Source: Ruegeria faecimaris (GTDB taxonomy: Bacteria > Pseudomonadota > Alphaproteobacteria > Rhodobacterales > Rhodobacteraceae). Taken from it: a stretch of DNA of 64,000 bases. Shown here piece by piece: positions 17,560 to 26,401 of the stretch. Numbering within the stretch: the first letter of the stretch is position 1; each line of letters opens with the position of its first letter. The translations under genes were made by a program, and so were the position numbers. Where the stretch lies: assembly GCF_900182615.1 (NCBI RefSeq), contig NZ_FXTE01000001.1:1-64000 (forward strand), in the 5' to 3' direction. Under the pieces are notes generated by a model. It worked only from the letters and a program-made list of their open reading frames with translations. It was not told the origin of the DNA and ran no database searches.

Positions 17560-19761
17560 TTAGGCAGCCTTGGCTTCGGGGTTGAAACGCCCGTAGAAGC
17601 TTTGGCCTTTATCTGCCATCTCACGCAGCAGCGGCGGGCAGGTAAACCGTTCCCCATATTGTGCGGTCAACTGATCGCAGCGCTCGGCCGCATAAGGGGT
17701 GCCGATGATGTCCAGCCAGCTCAGTGGGCCACCTGACCAAGGTGCAAAGCCCCAGCCCAAGATTGCGCCGACGTCACCCTCGCGGATGTCTTCCAGAACG
17801 CCTTCTTCCAATGCGCGGACGGCCTCCAGAACCTGAGCGAACATCAGGCGTTCCTGCACTTCGATCAGGTCGGGCTGATCCTCTGCCAGCGGATACTTGT
17901 CCTGCAGACCCTTCCAATATTCGACGCGCTTACCTTTTTCGTCATAGTCGAAGAAGCCCGCGTTTGCCTTGCGGCCCAGACGGCCCTGTTCTTCCATCCA
18001 GAAGATCAGATCATCGGACGGGCTTTCAGGATATTCGTTGCCCATCGCGGCCTTGGTCGCGCGTGCGATCTTGGCACCCAGATCAATCGAGGTCTCATCA
18101 GTCAGCTGGATCGGCCCGACAGGGAAGCCCAACTGGCGTGCCGCGTTGTCGATCAGAACCGGGCTGACGCCTTCGGTCACCATCCGGGCACCTTCATTGA
18201 TGTAGGGAATGATGCAGCGGTTGGCGTAGAAGAAGCGGGCATCGTTGACCACGATCGGCGTCTTGCGGATCTGGCGCACATAGTCCAGCGCCTTGGCCAC
18301 TGCGCGATCACCGGTTTCCTTGCCTTTGATGATCTCGACCAAGAACATCTTCTCGACGGGCGAGAAGAAGTGGATGCCGATGAACTGATCCGCACGCACC
18401 GAAGCTTTGGCCAGGTCGCTGATCGGCAGGGTCGAGGTGTTCGAGGCAAAGATGCAGTCCTCGGGAATGATTGCCTCGACCTTTTTGGTCATCTCGGCCT
18501 TGACGCCCATGTCTTCGAAGACGGCTTCGATGATCAGGTCACAGCCCTTCAGATGATCAAGGTCAGGGGTCGCGGTGATGCGGCCCAGCATGGCCTCTTT
18601 CTTTTCAGCCGTAACCTTGCCGCGCTTCATACCTTTGTCCAGGTACGTCTCGGTATAGGCTTTGCCTTTGTCTGCTGCTTCCTGATCGCGGTCGACCAGA
18701 ACAACTTCCATACCGGCCTGCGCCGATACAAGTGCGATACCCGCACCCATCATGCCAGCGCCCAGAACACCGATCTTCTTGACTGACTGATCCGGTACGC
18801 CCGCAGGACGCACGGCGCCTTTTTCCAAGGCTTCCTTGTTCAGGAACAGTGATCGGATCATGGCACCCGAAGACGGGTTCATCAGAACGGAGGTGAACCA
18901 ACGGGCTTCGATCTTCAGCGCGGTGTCGAAATCAACCAGTGCACCTTCGTAAACAGCGCTTAGCAACGCCTTGGCGGCAGGGAACGCACCCTGGGTTTTG
19001 CTATTCACCATAGCCGAGGCGCCGACGAAGTTCATGAAACCGGCAGGGTGGTAAGGCGCGCCACCGGGCATTTTGTAACCCTTGGCATCCCAAGGCTTCA
19101 CAATTTCCGCATCTTTGGCGTTCAGCACCCAATCTTTTGCTGCGGCAACTGGATCCTCGGCGATCTCATCGATGTAGCCTGCACTTTTCGCCTTTTTGAC
19201 GTCCAGCATCTTGCCTTCCAGCAACAGCGGAGCGGCTGCAATCGCACCGACCTTGCGGACCATACGGGTGGTGCCACCAGCGCCGGGGAAGATGCCAACC
19301 ATGATTTCAGGCAGGCCGTATTTCGCCTTTGGGTTCTCAGCTGCAAAGATGCGGTGCGTCGACAGCGGTAGTTCCATGCCAATGCCTGCGGCTGTACCGG
19401 GCAGGGCGGTTGCAATCGGCTTGCCGCCTTTCTTGGTCTTGGGGTCCATGCCCGCCAGCTCGATCTTGCGCAGCACGCCGTGCATATTCATGGTGCCTTC
19501 GAACAGGCCCTTGGCTGGGTTGTCGCCCGCCTGTTCTTTCATCACCGCAAGCAGGTTCAGGTCCATGCCACCGGCGAACGATCCTTCTTTCCCGCTGGTG
19601 ATAACGATGCCTTTGATCTCGTCATCGGCAAGTGCCTGATCGATGCAATCGCTCAACTGTGCGAAGCCGTCAAAAGACATCACGTTCATGGATTTTCCTG
19701 GAACGTCCCAGGTGATAATGGCGACGCCGTCCGCGTCTTTGCTCAGAGTGAAATCAGTCAT
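17560..19761 (-). CDS. fadJ: Fatty oxidation complex alpha subunit (enoyl-CoA hydratase / 3-hydroxyacyl-CoA dehydrogenase)
   Basis: A 733-residue bifunctional beta-oxidation enzyme. The N-terminal crotonase domain (about 1-300) has an oxyanion-hole segment SFAGGMDL and the catalytic region ALPGTAAGIGMELPLSTH / GLPEIMVGIFPGAGG. The C-terminal dehydrogenase begins with the NAD-binding GVLGAGMMGAGIA near 330 and has the catalytic IHFFSPVEKMFLVEII. It hydrates enoyl-CoA and oxidises the 3-hydroxyacyl-CoA. The ATG at 19761 (MTDFTL) follows GGAG by 6 nt; upstream in-frame codons would cover the ribosome binding site. It overlaps the cupin gene by 8 bp and ends the operon at a strong terminator. Confidence 0.93.
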   Translation of the reverse strand: MTDFTLSKDADGVAIITWDVPGKSMNVMSFDGFAQLSDCIDQALADDEIKGIVITSGKEGSFAGGMDLNLLAVMKEQAGDNPAKGLFEGTMNMHGVLRKIELAGMDPKTKKGGKPIATALPGTAAGIGMELPLSTHRIFAAENPKAKYGLPEIMVGIFPGAGGTTRMVRKVGAIAAAPLLLEGKMLDVKKAKSAGYIDEIAEDPVAAAKDWVLNAKDAEIVKPWDAKGYKMPGGAPYHPAGFMNFVGASAMVNSKTQGAFPAAKALLSAVYEGALVDFDTALKIEARWFTSVLMNPSSGAMIRSLFLNKEALEKGAVRPAGVPDQSVKKIGVLGAGMMGAGIALVSAQAGMEVVLVDRDQEAADKGKAYTETYLDKGMKRGKVTAEKKEAMLGRITATPDLDHLKGCDLIIEAVFEDMGVKAEMTKKVEAIIPEDCIFASNTSTLPISDLAKASVRADQFIGIHFFSPVEKMFLVEIIKGKETGDRAVAKALDYVRQIRKTPIVVNDARFFYANRCIIPYINEGARMVTEGVSPVLIDNAARQLGFPVGPIQLTDETSIDLGAKIARATKAAMGNEYPESPSDDLIFWMEEQGRLGRKANAGFFDYDEKGKRVEYWKGLQDKYPLAEDQPDLIEVQERLMFAQVLEAVRALEEGVLEDIREGDVGAILGWGFAPWSGGPLSWLDIIGTPYAAERCDQLTAQYGERFTCPPLLREMADKGQSFYGRFNPEAKAA

Positions 19762-20242
19762 TGTCATCTCCAATCTGGTCAGCCGTTAGCGGGCTGCCAT
19801 CTTTCCGGGTGAAGGAGAATCCGTTCTCATCATCCTTCACCATCATGTCTAAGTCGCTGTAATAGCCGGTCTCGTTCGGGGTCCGTGTGCCCACCACCAG
19901 AAAGGTCGCAGGCGCATCGGTGTTGTTCACAAGGTGATGGCCGTTGGCTTCACCTGCGGGCCATGCGGCGCAATCGCCGGGCTGCATTTCATGCTCGCCA
20001 TCGTCGTCGATCAGCGTACAGGTGCCGCTTAGCATGATTGCAAACTCGTCCTGCTCCATATGGTAGTGGCGCAGCGAGGACATGCCTTGCGGTTCAAGCC
20101 GTACGATGTTGACCCCGTACTGGGTTAGCCCGCCCGCATCACCGAGGCGCTGAACAAAACGGCCTGCGGTCGCCTCGGCCAGCTTGCCGGGATAGGCCGA
20201 GCCGCCCTGAAACGGAATCTGAGAGAGATCCAGCTTGGGCAT
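19754..20242 (-). CDS. Cupin protein in the beta-oxidation operon
   Basis: A 162-residue single-domain cupin. The first motif is RHYHMEQDEFAIMLSG (His58, His60, Glu64 region) and the second QPGDCAAWPAGEANGHHLVN, so metal ligands appear complete. The ATG at 20242 shares bases with the stop of the thiolase gene (TGATG), and the 3' end overlaps fadJ by 8 bp, so it is translated with both. Cupins of this type may bind metals or bind sugar- or CoA-like ligands; its role next to beta-oxidation enzymes is unknown. It is not a contaminating shadow: the frame is long, uses the operon's codon bias and has an intact fold signature. Confidence 0.75.
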   Translation of the reverse strand: MPKLDLSQIPFQGGSAYPGKLAEATAGRFVQRLGDAGGLTQYGVNIVRLEPQGMSSLRHYHMEQDEFAIMLSGTCTLIDDDGEHEMQPGDCAAWPAGEANGHHLVNNTDAPATFLVVGTRTPNETGYYSDLDMMVKDDENGFSFTRKDGSPLTADQIGDDND

Positions 20243-21453
20243 CAGACGCGCTCGATGATCGTTGCTGCACCCATGCCGGATGCGATGCAAAGCGTGGCTA
20301 GCCCGGTTTCCTTGTCCTGACGTTCAAGCTCATCCAGCAGGGTGCCGATGATCATCGCGCCGGTCGCGCCCAGCGGGTGGCCCATTGCGATCGAGCCGCC
20401 ATTGACGTTGACCAAAGCCGGATCGACATCGAATGCCTGCTGGAAGCGCAGAACAACCGAGGCAAAGGCTTCGTTCACTTCGAACAGGTCGAGATCGCTG
20501 ATTTTCATGCCGTTGTCGGCGAGGATTTTCTCGGTCACCGGAACCGGACCGGTCAGCATAATGGTGGGGTCGGTGCCGATCTTGGCCGTGGCCTTGATGC
20601 GTGCGCGCGGCTTCAGGCCGTATTTCTCGCCGAATTCCTTGTTGCCGATCAGAACTGCCGCCGCACCATCCACGATGCCCGAGCTGTTACCCGCGTGGTG
20701 GATATGATTGATCTTTTCCAGATGCGGGTATTTCAGCTTTGCGACGTTGTCGAAGCCGGGCATTTGCTCGCCCATCATCTGGAATGCGGGGTTCAAGCCA
20801 CCCAGGCTTTGCATGTCCGTGCCGGGGCGCATGTATTCATCATGGTCCAGAATGGTCAGGCCGTTCTGATCCTTAACGGTGATGACCGATTTCGAGAACC
20901 GGTTGTCGTCCCACGCAGCTTTTGCACGGCGCTGCGATTCCATCGCCAGCGCATCAGCCTGATCGCGTGTGAACCCGTATTCGGTCGCAATGATATCAGC
21001 CGAGATACCCTGCGGAACGAAATAGGTGTTCATCGCCAGTGAAGGGTCAGCCGCAATCGCAGCGCCATCGCTGCCCATCGGAACACGGCCCATCATCTCG
21101 ACCCCGCCTGCAATATAGGCGTCGCCTGCGCCGCCTTTGACCTGGTTGGCAGCTAGGTTCACAGCTTCCATGCCCGAGGCGCAGAACCGGTTGATCGCCA
21201 GCCCGGGGATCGATTCATCCAGATCAGAACCCAGCACTGCGGTTCGTGCCAGACAGCCGCCCTGTTCCATAACCTGGGTTACGTTGCCCCAGATGACGTC
21301 CTCTACGGCGTGGCCCTCTAGATTGTTCCGCTCTTTTACGGCGTTCAATGTCAGCGAGGACAGGCGCGCCGAAGTCAGCTCGTGCAGGCTACCATCCTTG
21401 CGGCCTTTGCCGCGCGGAGTACGCAGGGCGTCATAGATATATGCGTCGGTCAT
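20242..21453 (-). CDS. fadA: Acetyl-CoA C-acyltransferase (3-ketoacyl-CoA thiolase)
   Basis: Thiolytic cleavage of 3-ketoacyl-CoA, the last beta-oxidation step. The 403-residue thiolase has the acyl-accepting Cys91 (NRFCASGMEA), His359 in GHPLGATGA and the second catalytic Cys389 (CIASGMGAA). It is followed without a gap by the cupin gene and then fadJ, its functional partner, so the two subunits of the complex are encoded together. The start MTDAYIYDALRTPRGKG matches family N-termini and is preceded by GGAG. Confidence 0.94.
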   Translation of the reverse strand: MTDAYIYDALRTPRGKGRKDGSLHELTSARLSSLTLNAVKERNNLEGHAVEDVIWGNVTQVMEQGGCLARTAVLGSDLDESIPGLAINRFCASGMEAVNLAANQVKGGAGDAYIAGGVEMMGRVPMGSDGAAIAADPSLAMNTYFVPQGISADIIATEYGFTRDQADALAMESQRRAKAAWDDNRFSKSVITVKDQNGLTILDHDEYMRPGTDMQSLGGLNPAFQMMGEQMPGFDNVAKLKYPHLEKINHIHHAGNSSGIVDGAAAVLIGNKEFGEKYGLKPRARIKATAKIGTDPTIMLTGPVPVTEKILADNGMKISDLDLFEVNEAFASVVLRFQQAFDVDPALVNVNGGSIAMGHPLGATGAMIIGTLLDELERQDKETGLATLCIASGMGAATIIERV

Positions 21454-21463
21454 AGTTTTCTCC

Positions 21464-22102
21464 TTAAGCTCGATCCGGCACAGAGCCGGGCATCAGGTCG
21501 TAGGGGTGTTTCCAGCCAGGCTGCTGGGACAAGCGTGTCAGCCAGGCGTCGATATTTGGCCATTCGGTGCGGTCAAAGCCGAAGGGTTCAGGATAGTAGA
21601 GATAGCCACAGCAGCTGAGATCAGCATTGGTTACGCCGTCCCCAACGATCCAGTCGCGACCGTTCAGATGTGCATCCAGGACTTGATACGCAGCCTTCAG
21701 ACGACCCTGGTTGAATGCGATCACGTCTGGGTTGCGATGTTCTTCCGGCAGAAAGTTGATCAAAAAACGGGTCAGGCCTGCCATCGAGCTGAGTTTGTGA
21801 TTGTCCCACAGCACCCAGCGCAGTACCTCGTATTTCTCTTCCTGCGTCTTTCCTCCGAACATACCTGTCTTTTCAGTTATATAAGTCTGAATGGCCCCGG
21901 ACTGACTGGTGCGAAAGTCGCCATCAATCATGACGGGCGCTTCACCCATTTCGTTGACAGTGGCACGAAATTCGGGAGTGCGTGTCACTCCTTTGAAGAA
22001 GTCGACTTCGACGGCTTCCCATTCTAACCCTGATAACTCCAGAGCCAGCGCCGCCTTGTACGAGTTTCCGCTGACGCCGAAACAATGCAGTTTGATGGTC
22101 AT
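21464..22102 (-). CDS. Glutathione S-transferase family protein
   Basis: A 212-residue cytosolic GST. The N-terminal thioredoxin-like domain has the catalytic region LHCFGVSGNSYKAALAL, with Ser12 as candidate, and the glutathione-binding EMGEAPVMIDGD and SQSGAIQTYI; the C-terminal helical domain follows from about residue 85. Two adjacent ATGs lie after GGGAGG; the second (22102) has the better spacing. It lies in the beta-oxidation operon, 10 bp upstream of fadA, and may detoxify lipid peroxidation products or electrophilic acyl intermediates. The exact substrate is unknown. Confidence 0.85.
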   Translation of the reverse strand: MTIKLHCFGVSGNSYKAALALELSGLEWEAVEVDFFKGVTRTPEFRATVNEMGEAPVMIDGDFRTSQSGAIQTYITEKTGMFGGKTQEEKYEVLRWVLWDNHKLSSMAGLTRFLINFLPEEHRNPDVIAFNQGRLKAAYQVLDAHLNGRDWIVGDGVTNADLSCCGYLYYPEPFGFDRTEWPNIDAWLTRLSQQPGWKHPYDLMPGSVPDRA

Positions 22103-22152
22103 CATTTGCCTCCCTTGGCACATGAGTCAGTGCGATGTGCTGTATCATGTAG

Positions 22153-22172
22153 CCCGCCCTTTTTTGGGCGGG
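22153..22172. terminator. Hairpin after the ribbon-helix-helix gene
   Basis: CCCGCCC (22153-22159) and GGGCGGG (22166-22172) form a perfect 7-bp stem around a T6 loop, 9 bp past the stop of the small gene at 22182 and 50 bp before the GST start. On the minus strand no T-run follows, so it may act as an attenuator or an mRNA-stabilising structure rather than as a full terminator. Confidence 0.45.
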
Positions 22173-22181
22173 TCTGTTTTC

Positions 22182-22394
22182 TTATCGTTTGCGCTCTTCA
22201 AGTTCGGAATTGAAGATACGCAAACGGTGCGTCAGGCTCTCTTCGTCGATGACACTGTTGAAGTTCTCGAACAGGAATGACAGTGCCTCACCTTCGTCCA
22301 GACCAGCCTCGCGCGCGAACCCTCTGAGTTTGCGATAGCCGTCTTCGGTCATGGCGACCGGGAAACGGCGTGTTAGGCGAAATCGTTTTGGCAT
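22182..22394 (-). CDS. Small ribbon-helix-helix-like protein
   Basis: A 70-residue basic protein. A short N-terminal basic strand (KRFRLTRRFPVAM, 3-15) is followed by two predicted helices (TEDGYRKLRGFAREAG and DEGEALSFLFENF), the order expected of a MetJ/Arc-type ribbon-helix-helix DNA-binding domain; the C-terminus is charged. It lies in the beta-oxidation operon between acyl-CoA dehydrogenase and GST and is bracketed by hairpins at 22411-22440 and 22153-22172. It may be an autoregulator or a partner of the operon. The family assignment is from visible pattern only. Confidence 0.55.
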   Translation of the reverse strand: MPKRFRLTRRFPVAMTEDGYRKLRGFAREAGLDEGEALSFLFENFNSVIDEESLTHRLRIFNSELEERKR

Positions 22395-22410
22395 ATCGAG
22401 CCTTTCGAAT

Positions 22411-22440
22411 GGCCGGCCCCAAGATGGTTTGGGGCCGGTC
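22411..22440 (-). promoter_or_regulatory. Strong intercistronic hairpin after acyl-CoA dehydrogenase
   Basis: GGCCGGCCCCAA (22411-22422) pairs with TTGGGGCCGGTC (22429-22440): 12 pairs with one G-T wobble and a 6-nt loop. It lies 5 bp past the acyl-CoA dehydrogenase stop and 16 bp before the start of the small gene. No T-run follows. It probably stabilises the upstream cistron or partly attenuates the operon. Confidence 0.55.
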
Positions 22441-22445
22441 AGAGA

Positions 22446-24227
22446 TCAGAAGCTTGCCGCGTCCAGGCCCATGACAGTATCCGCACCGCTCTGGATGCGT
22501 GTCAGATGAAGACTGGTGGCTGGCAAGCGACGCGCCATGTAGAACTGGCCGGTGGTAATCTTTGTCTCGTAGAACTCGGTGTCCGAAGTCCCGGCTTCAA
22601 GTGCGGCATAAGAGGCTTTTGCCATCTGTGCCCACATCAGGCCCAGGCAGACATGACCGAACATGTGCATGAAGTCATTCGACCCAGCCAGCGCATGGTT
22701 GGGGTTCTTGGTGCCGCTTTGCATAAAGTACATGGCAGCGGCCTGCAGATCCTTGGAGGCCGCTTTCAGCGGTTCGATAAACGCCGTATCATAGGCTTCG
22801 TTCTGACCTGCGTTTTCCTTGCAGAAGTTTTTGACCATTTCGAAAAACGCCATGACGTGTTTGCCGCCATCTTGGGCAAGTTTACGGCCCACAAGGTCAA
22901 GCGCCTGAACGCCGTTTGCGCCTTCGTAGATCATCGCGATCCGGGCGTCGCGGGTATATTGCGACATGCCCCATTCTTCGATGTAGCCGTGGCCGCCATA
23001 GACTTGCTGGGCCTTGACCGTCATGTCATAGCCTTCGTCGGTCAGGAACCCTTTGAGGACCGGCGTCAGCAGTGAGATCAGGCCATCGGCGTCATCGTCA
23101 CCAGAGCGGTGGGCCTTGTCGATCATGGTCGCTCCCCACAGAACAAAGGCACGGGCACCCTCGGTAAAGCTTTTCTGATCCATCAGGCTGCGGCGGATGT
23201 CGGGATGCACGATCAGCGGATCGGCTGGACCGTCCGGGTTTTTCGCACCGGTCACATCGCGGCCTTGCAGGCGGTCTTTGGCGTATTCCACCGCGTTCTG
23301 ATAGGCCGCGTCGGCCTGGGACAGACCCTGCATGGCTACACCCATACGGGCTTCGTTCATCATGGTGAACATCGCGCGCATGCCTTTATGCTCTTCGCCC
23401 AAAAGATAGCCGGTTGCCTCGTCATAGTTCATGACGCAGGTCGAGTTGCCGTGGATGCCCATCTTTTCTTCGATGTTGCCGACCGATACGCCGTTGCGTT
23501 CACCCAGGCTGCCATCTTCGTTCACCATGAATTTAGGAACGATGAACAGGGATACACCCTTGATGCCTTCGGGGCCGCCCACGATCTTGGCCAGCACCAG
23601 GTGAATGATGTTGTCGGCCATGTCGTGTTCACCAGCCGAGATAAAAATCTTCTGACCGGAAATCTTGTAGGAGCCATCCGCCTGCGGTTCAGCCTTGGTG
23701 CGCATCAGACCCAGGTCGGTGCCGCAATGCGGTTCGGTCAGGTTCATGGTGCCGGTCCAATCGCAGCTAACCATGTTCGGCAGATAGGTTTCTTTCTGCT
23801 CTTGGGTGCCGTGCGCCAGAATGGCCGAGGCTGCGCCGTGGGTCAGACCTTGATACATGGTGAACGCCTGGTTCGAGGCGGAAAACATCTCGGCCACGGC
23901 AGAGCCGATGACATAAGGCATGTTCTGGCCGCCGAATTCTTCGGGCATGTCCAGGCCGGTCCAGCCGCCTTCCTTCATCTGACCGAATGCGTCTTTAAAG
24001 CCAGTAGGGGTATATACCACACCGTTTTCCAGACGACATCCTTCGGTATCACCGATTGTATTCAGCGGGTGCAGAACATTTGTCGCCACCTTACCGGCTT
24101 CTTCTAGGACAGCGCCGGTAAAATCAGGTTCAAGCTCGCTATAACCCGGGATGTCCGATCCCGATACATTGAGCACTTCGTGCAATACGAACTGCATGTC
24201 TTTGGTTGGTGCATTGTATACGGGCAT
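22446..24227 (-). CDS. Acyl-CoA dehydrogenase (DmdC/FadE-like, with C-terminal extension)
   Basis: FAD enzyme that makes the trans-2-enoyl-CoA in the first beta-oxidation step. The 593-residue length exceeds the classic 380-residue dehydrogenase and fits the DmdC-like group with an extra C-terminal domain. Visible features are [16 protein letters not shown] (163-178, FAD/acyl binding), the [13 protein letters not shown] segment (408-420) and the catalytic-base candidate Glu435 in MIYEGANG. It might be a general medium/long-chain enzyme or a paralogue of the methylthiopropanoyl-CoA dehydrogenase; the fadA/fadJ neighbours favour general fatty acids. A MerR gene lies 48 bp upstream. Confidence 0.88.
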   Translation of the reverse strand: MPVYNAPTKDMQFVLHEVLNVSGSDIPGYSELEPDFTGAVLEEAGKVATNVLHPLNTIGDTEGCRLENGVVYTPTGFKDAFGQMKEGGWTGLDMPEEFGGQNMPYVIGSAVAEMFSASNQAFTMYQGLTHGAASAILAHGTQEQKETYLPNMVSCDWTGTMNLTEPHCGTDLGLMRTKAEPQADGSYKISGQKIFISAGEHDMADNIIHLVLAKIVGGPEGIKGVSLFIVPKFMVNEDGSLGERNGVSVGNIEEKMGIHGNSTCVMNYDEATGYLLGEEHKGMRAMFTMMNEARMGVAMQGLSQADAAYQNAVEYAKDRLQGRDVTGAKNPDGPADPLIVHPDIRRSLMDQKSFTEGARAFVLWGATMIDKAHRSGDDDADGLISLLTPVLKGFLTDEGYDMTVKAQQVYGGHGYIEEWGMSQYTRDARIAMIYEGANGVQALDLVGRKLAQDGGKHVMAFFEMVKNFCKENAGQNEAYDTAFIEPLKAASKDLQAAAMYFMQSGTKNPNHALAGSNDFMHMFGHVCLGLMWAQMAKASYAALEAGTSDTEFYETKITTGQFYMARRLPATSLHLTRIQSGADTVMGLDAASF

Positions 24228-24275
24228 TGGGAACTTCCTTAGTTTCGCTTGTCCGGTGGGTGGGTGCCGCCGGGG

Positions 24276-24677
24276 TTATTCTGCGGCCTTTTTGTCGCTC
24301 TTGATCGAGGCGATCACTTTCTCGCCCCATCTCAACTGTTCTTTTAGATCGTCAATGGCCTGGGTCAGCTCTTCACGCCGGGATTCCATATCGGCAAGCC
24401 GCTCGCACGCGATCTCATAGGTGCGGGTCATCTGTGTAACCTGCTGATCACCTACGTGATACAAATCAAGAAGCTGGCGAATTTCTTCCAGGCTGAAGCC
24501 AAAGCGTTTGCCTCGCAGGATCAGCTTGAGACGCGCCCGGTCGCTTTTGGTGAACAGTCGTTTCTGCCCTTCGCGGATCGGAAACAAAAGTTCCTTTGCC
24601 TCGTAAAAACGTAATGTGCGCGGCGTGACATCATAGGTCTCGCACATTTCACGAATGGTCATCAGATCTTCGGTCAT
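24276..24677 (-). CDS. MerR-family regulator at the head of the beta-oxidation operon
   Basis: A 133-residue transcription factor. The N-terminal winged helix-turn-helix reads TIREMCETYDVTPRTLRFYEAKELLFPIREGQKR (about 7-40, positions inferred), followed by RFGFSLEEIRQLLDL and a C-terminal coiled-coil dimerisation helix (about 85-130) without metal-binding cysteines. That argues against metal sensing. It is 48 bp upstream of acyl-CoA dehydrogenase on the same strand, so it is probably the local regulator and autoregulated. Operator-like repeats lie at 24756-24813. A start five codons later (MTIREM) is possible. Confidence 0.85.
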   Translation of the reverse strand: MTEDLMTIREMCETYDVTPRTLRFYEAKELLFPIREGQKRLFTKSDRARLKLILRGKRFGFSLEEIRQLLDLYHVGDQQVTQMTRTYEIACERLADMESRREELTQAIDDLKEQLRWGEKVIASIKSDKKAAE

Positions 24678-24755
24678 GGTTTCTGCACTCTTGTAACTGG
24701 CCTTCGTTAAGCTGATTTGCGCAGTCGATGCGCGTCTTACAGCACGTAGATGCCG

Positions 24756-24813
24756 TTCACGTAACGCGAACGCTGCGTCACAAATAAGTTGACGTAACTT
24801 CCGTTCGCGTCAA
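24756..24813. promoter_or_regulatory. Two imperfect operator copies upstream of the merR-fad operon
   Basis: Copy 1 (24756-24781) and copy 2 (24789-24813) share TT[C/G]ACGTAAC, then an 8-9 nt spacer, then GCGTCA. Copy 2 has perfect 6-base outer arms TTGACG and CGTCAA. They lie 79-136 bp upstream of the MerR gene, suitable for autoregulation of the operon. Further TGACG-type elements are at 24838-24852. MerR proteins bind dyads of about this length, which supports but does not prove the link. Confidence 0.55.
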
Positions 24814-24975
24814 GGTTTCTACTGCAGGGAATTTCAGGACGTCACGTCAGATCACCTTCCAGATGCAATTTTCCAAACACGGAAAAGCATGCTGAAAGGG
24901 TAAAAGAGCCCAGGAAGGGTCTGTTTTTGGCTTTGGCAAATCCGATAGTAAACGCGATCAACTGGGCAGCAATGC

Positions 24976-25344
24976 CTAGTCTAACAATTTCGCGGTCTGG
25001 TCACGCATTTGTTCCAAGGCATCTATGGCTTCATCCAACTGTTTTTTCTGATTGTTCAGTTCGACAAGCTGATGTTCGGCCATTTCGATGAAGGCCTTCA
25101 TCTGTGCCTGATTCCCCTGATCTTCGTAGATCAGCAGCCACTGGCGGATATCTTCCAGTGGAAATCCGTATTTCCGTCCCCGCATGATCAGCGTCATCCG
25201 AGCGCATTCCCTAGGCCCGTAAAAGCGAGTTCGGCCTTCGCGGTCAGGCTGCAGAAGTTCGATATATTCATAGTAGCGCAGGGTACGTGGAGTCACGTCA
25301 AACTCGGCGCACATCTCTTTGAATGACAAACGGTTGTCGGGCAT
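24976..25344 (-). CDS. Second MerR-family regulator
   Basis: A 122-residue MerR protein similar to the one at 24276: KEMCAEFDVTPRTLRYYEYIELLQPDREGRTR, then KYGFPLEDIRQWLLIYE and a C-terminal coiled coil; there are no metal-ligand cysteines. An in-frame extension upstream to 25428 is rejected because the ATG at 25344 (MPDNRLSF) follows GGAGACCAGGA. It is divergent from a pair of thioesterase genes (25458), so it may control them, and it may cross-bind operators of the adjacent fad operon. Confidence 0.85.
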   Translation of the reverse strand: MPDNRLSFKEMCAEFDVTPRTLRYYEYIELLQPDREGRTRFYGPRECARMTLIMRGRKYGFPLEDIRQWLLIYEDQGNQAQMKAFIEMAEHQLVELNNQKKQLDEAIDALEQMRDQTAKLLD

Positions 25345-25457
25345 TCCTGGTCTCCTTCGAAACAGCGTAGGACGTGGCGACTTCAAGCGCAACAGGCGGG
25401 CTTGCTCTTTTGCTAGCCTGACGCTCATAAAGGGAGAAACAGAGAGGACACAAGTAG

Positions 25458-25877
25458 ATGGTCGACAAAGCTGCTATAGCACGACAGTTTATTGAGGCCA
25501 TTCCGCATGCCAAAGCTTTGGGTTTGACACTCACCAAAATGGGTAATGGCGAGGCCGAGATTTCGATGCCCTACAAGGCCGAACTGATCGGTGATCCACG
25601 CACGGGTGTGATCCATGGCGGGGCGGTTTTTGCCCTGCTTGACACCTGCTGCGGTTCCGCGGTCATGTGCCATCCTTCTTCGCCCGGCGCCACCGCGACA
25701 ATAGATCTGCGGATAGACTACATGCGCCCGGCGACGCCAGGGCAGAGCATTACGACACATGCTGTCTGTTATCACATCACCAGAAACGTGGCCTTTGTCC
25801 GCGCAACTGCGATGGATGAGGACAAGGACCTGCCCGTGGCAACCGCCACCGGTTCATTCACAGTGGAGAGCCGATGA
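25458..25877 (+). CDS. PaaI-type hotdog thioesterase
   Basis: A 139-residue hotdog-fold acyl-CoA thioesterase. The signature GVIHGGAVFALLDTCCG (about 51-67) contains the HGG motif and the catalytic Asp region of the PaaI/YdiI family, and the core strand ATIDLRIDYMRP follows. It likely hydrolyses short or aromatic acyl-CoA esters to release CoA. It is divergent from the MerR gene and overlaps a second hotdog gene by 4 bp, as in paired thioesterase cassettes beside fatty-acid genes. Substrate is unknown. Confidence 0.8.
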   Translation: MVDKAAIARQFIEAIPHAKALGLTLTKMGNGEAEISMPYKAELIGDPRTGVIHGGAVFALLDTCCGSAVMCHPSSPGATATIDLRIDYMRPATPGQSITTHAVCYHITRNVAFVRATAMDEDKDLPVATATGSFTVESR

Positions 25878-26395
25878 TGTCACGACCTCGGCCCGAAGCC
25901 ATGCAGCTTATCGAACAGCGTCGCGATGCAGCACTGAAGGCAATCGTGGATGGTGTTCCATATATTCAGTTTCTCGGAATCGAATTTGGCCGGCGGGGAA
26001 ATGAGTTGACCGGGGTACTGAACTTTGACCAAAAGCTGATCGGAAACCCGATGCTTCCGGCGCTTCATGGTGGTGTGACGGCTGCCTTTCTGGAAGTAAC
26101 CGCGGTTATCACCCTGAGTTGGGAGTATTTCTTTCCCCGGATCGAAAACGGCGAATTGGATGCCAGCACGGTCTTTCAAGATGAAACCATCATGTTTCCA
26201 AAAACAGTCGATTTCACCGTTGATTACCTGCGATCGGGCTTGCCTCGGGATGCCTATGCGCGTGCCTTTGTTCGCCGATTAGGGCGCCGGTATGCGTCGG
26301 TTCGTGTCGAAGCGTGGCAGGACAATCATCAGCGTCCTTTCGCACAGGCCAGCGGGCATTTTCTGATGCCGCAGTCCAAATCGAAAGCTGAGTAG
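25874..26395 (+). CDS. Second PaaI-type hotdog thioesterase
   Basis: A 173-residue hotdog protein. PALHGGVTAAFLEVTAVITL (about 56-75) is the active-site helix equivalent, with HGG retained; it has a longer N-terminal region than its partner and the core strand VDFTVDYLRSGLPRDAYARA. It starts at ATGATG overlapping the upstream stop by 4 bp. Tandem hotdog genes often encode heteromers or divergent paralogues, so the two may assemble together. The substrate is not predictable. Confidence 0.75.
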   Translation: MMSRPRPEAMQLIEQRRDAALKAIVDGVPYIQFLGIEFGRRGNELTGVLNFDQKLIGNPMLPALHGGVTAAFLEVTAVITLSWEYFFPRIENGELDASTVFQDETIMFPKTVDFTVDYLRSGLPRDAYARAFVRRLGRRYASVRVEAWQDNHQRPFAQASGHFLMPQSKSKAE

Positions 26396-26401
26396 ATTTC
26401 C

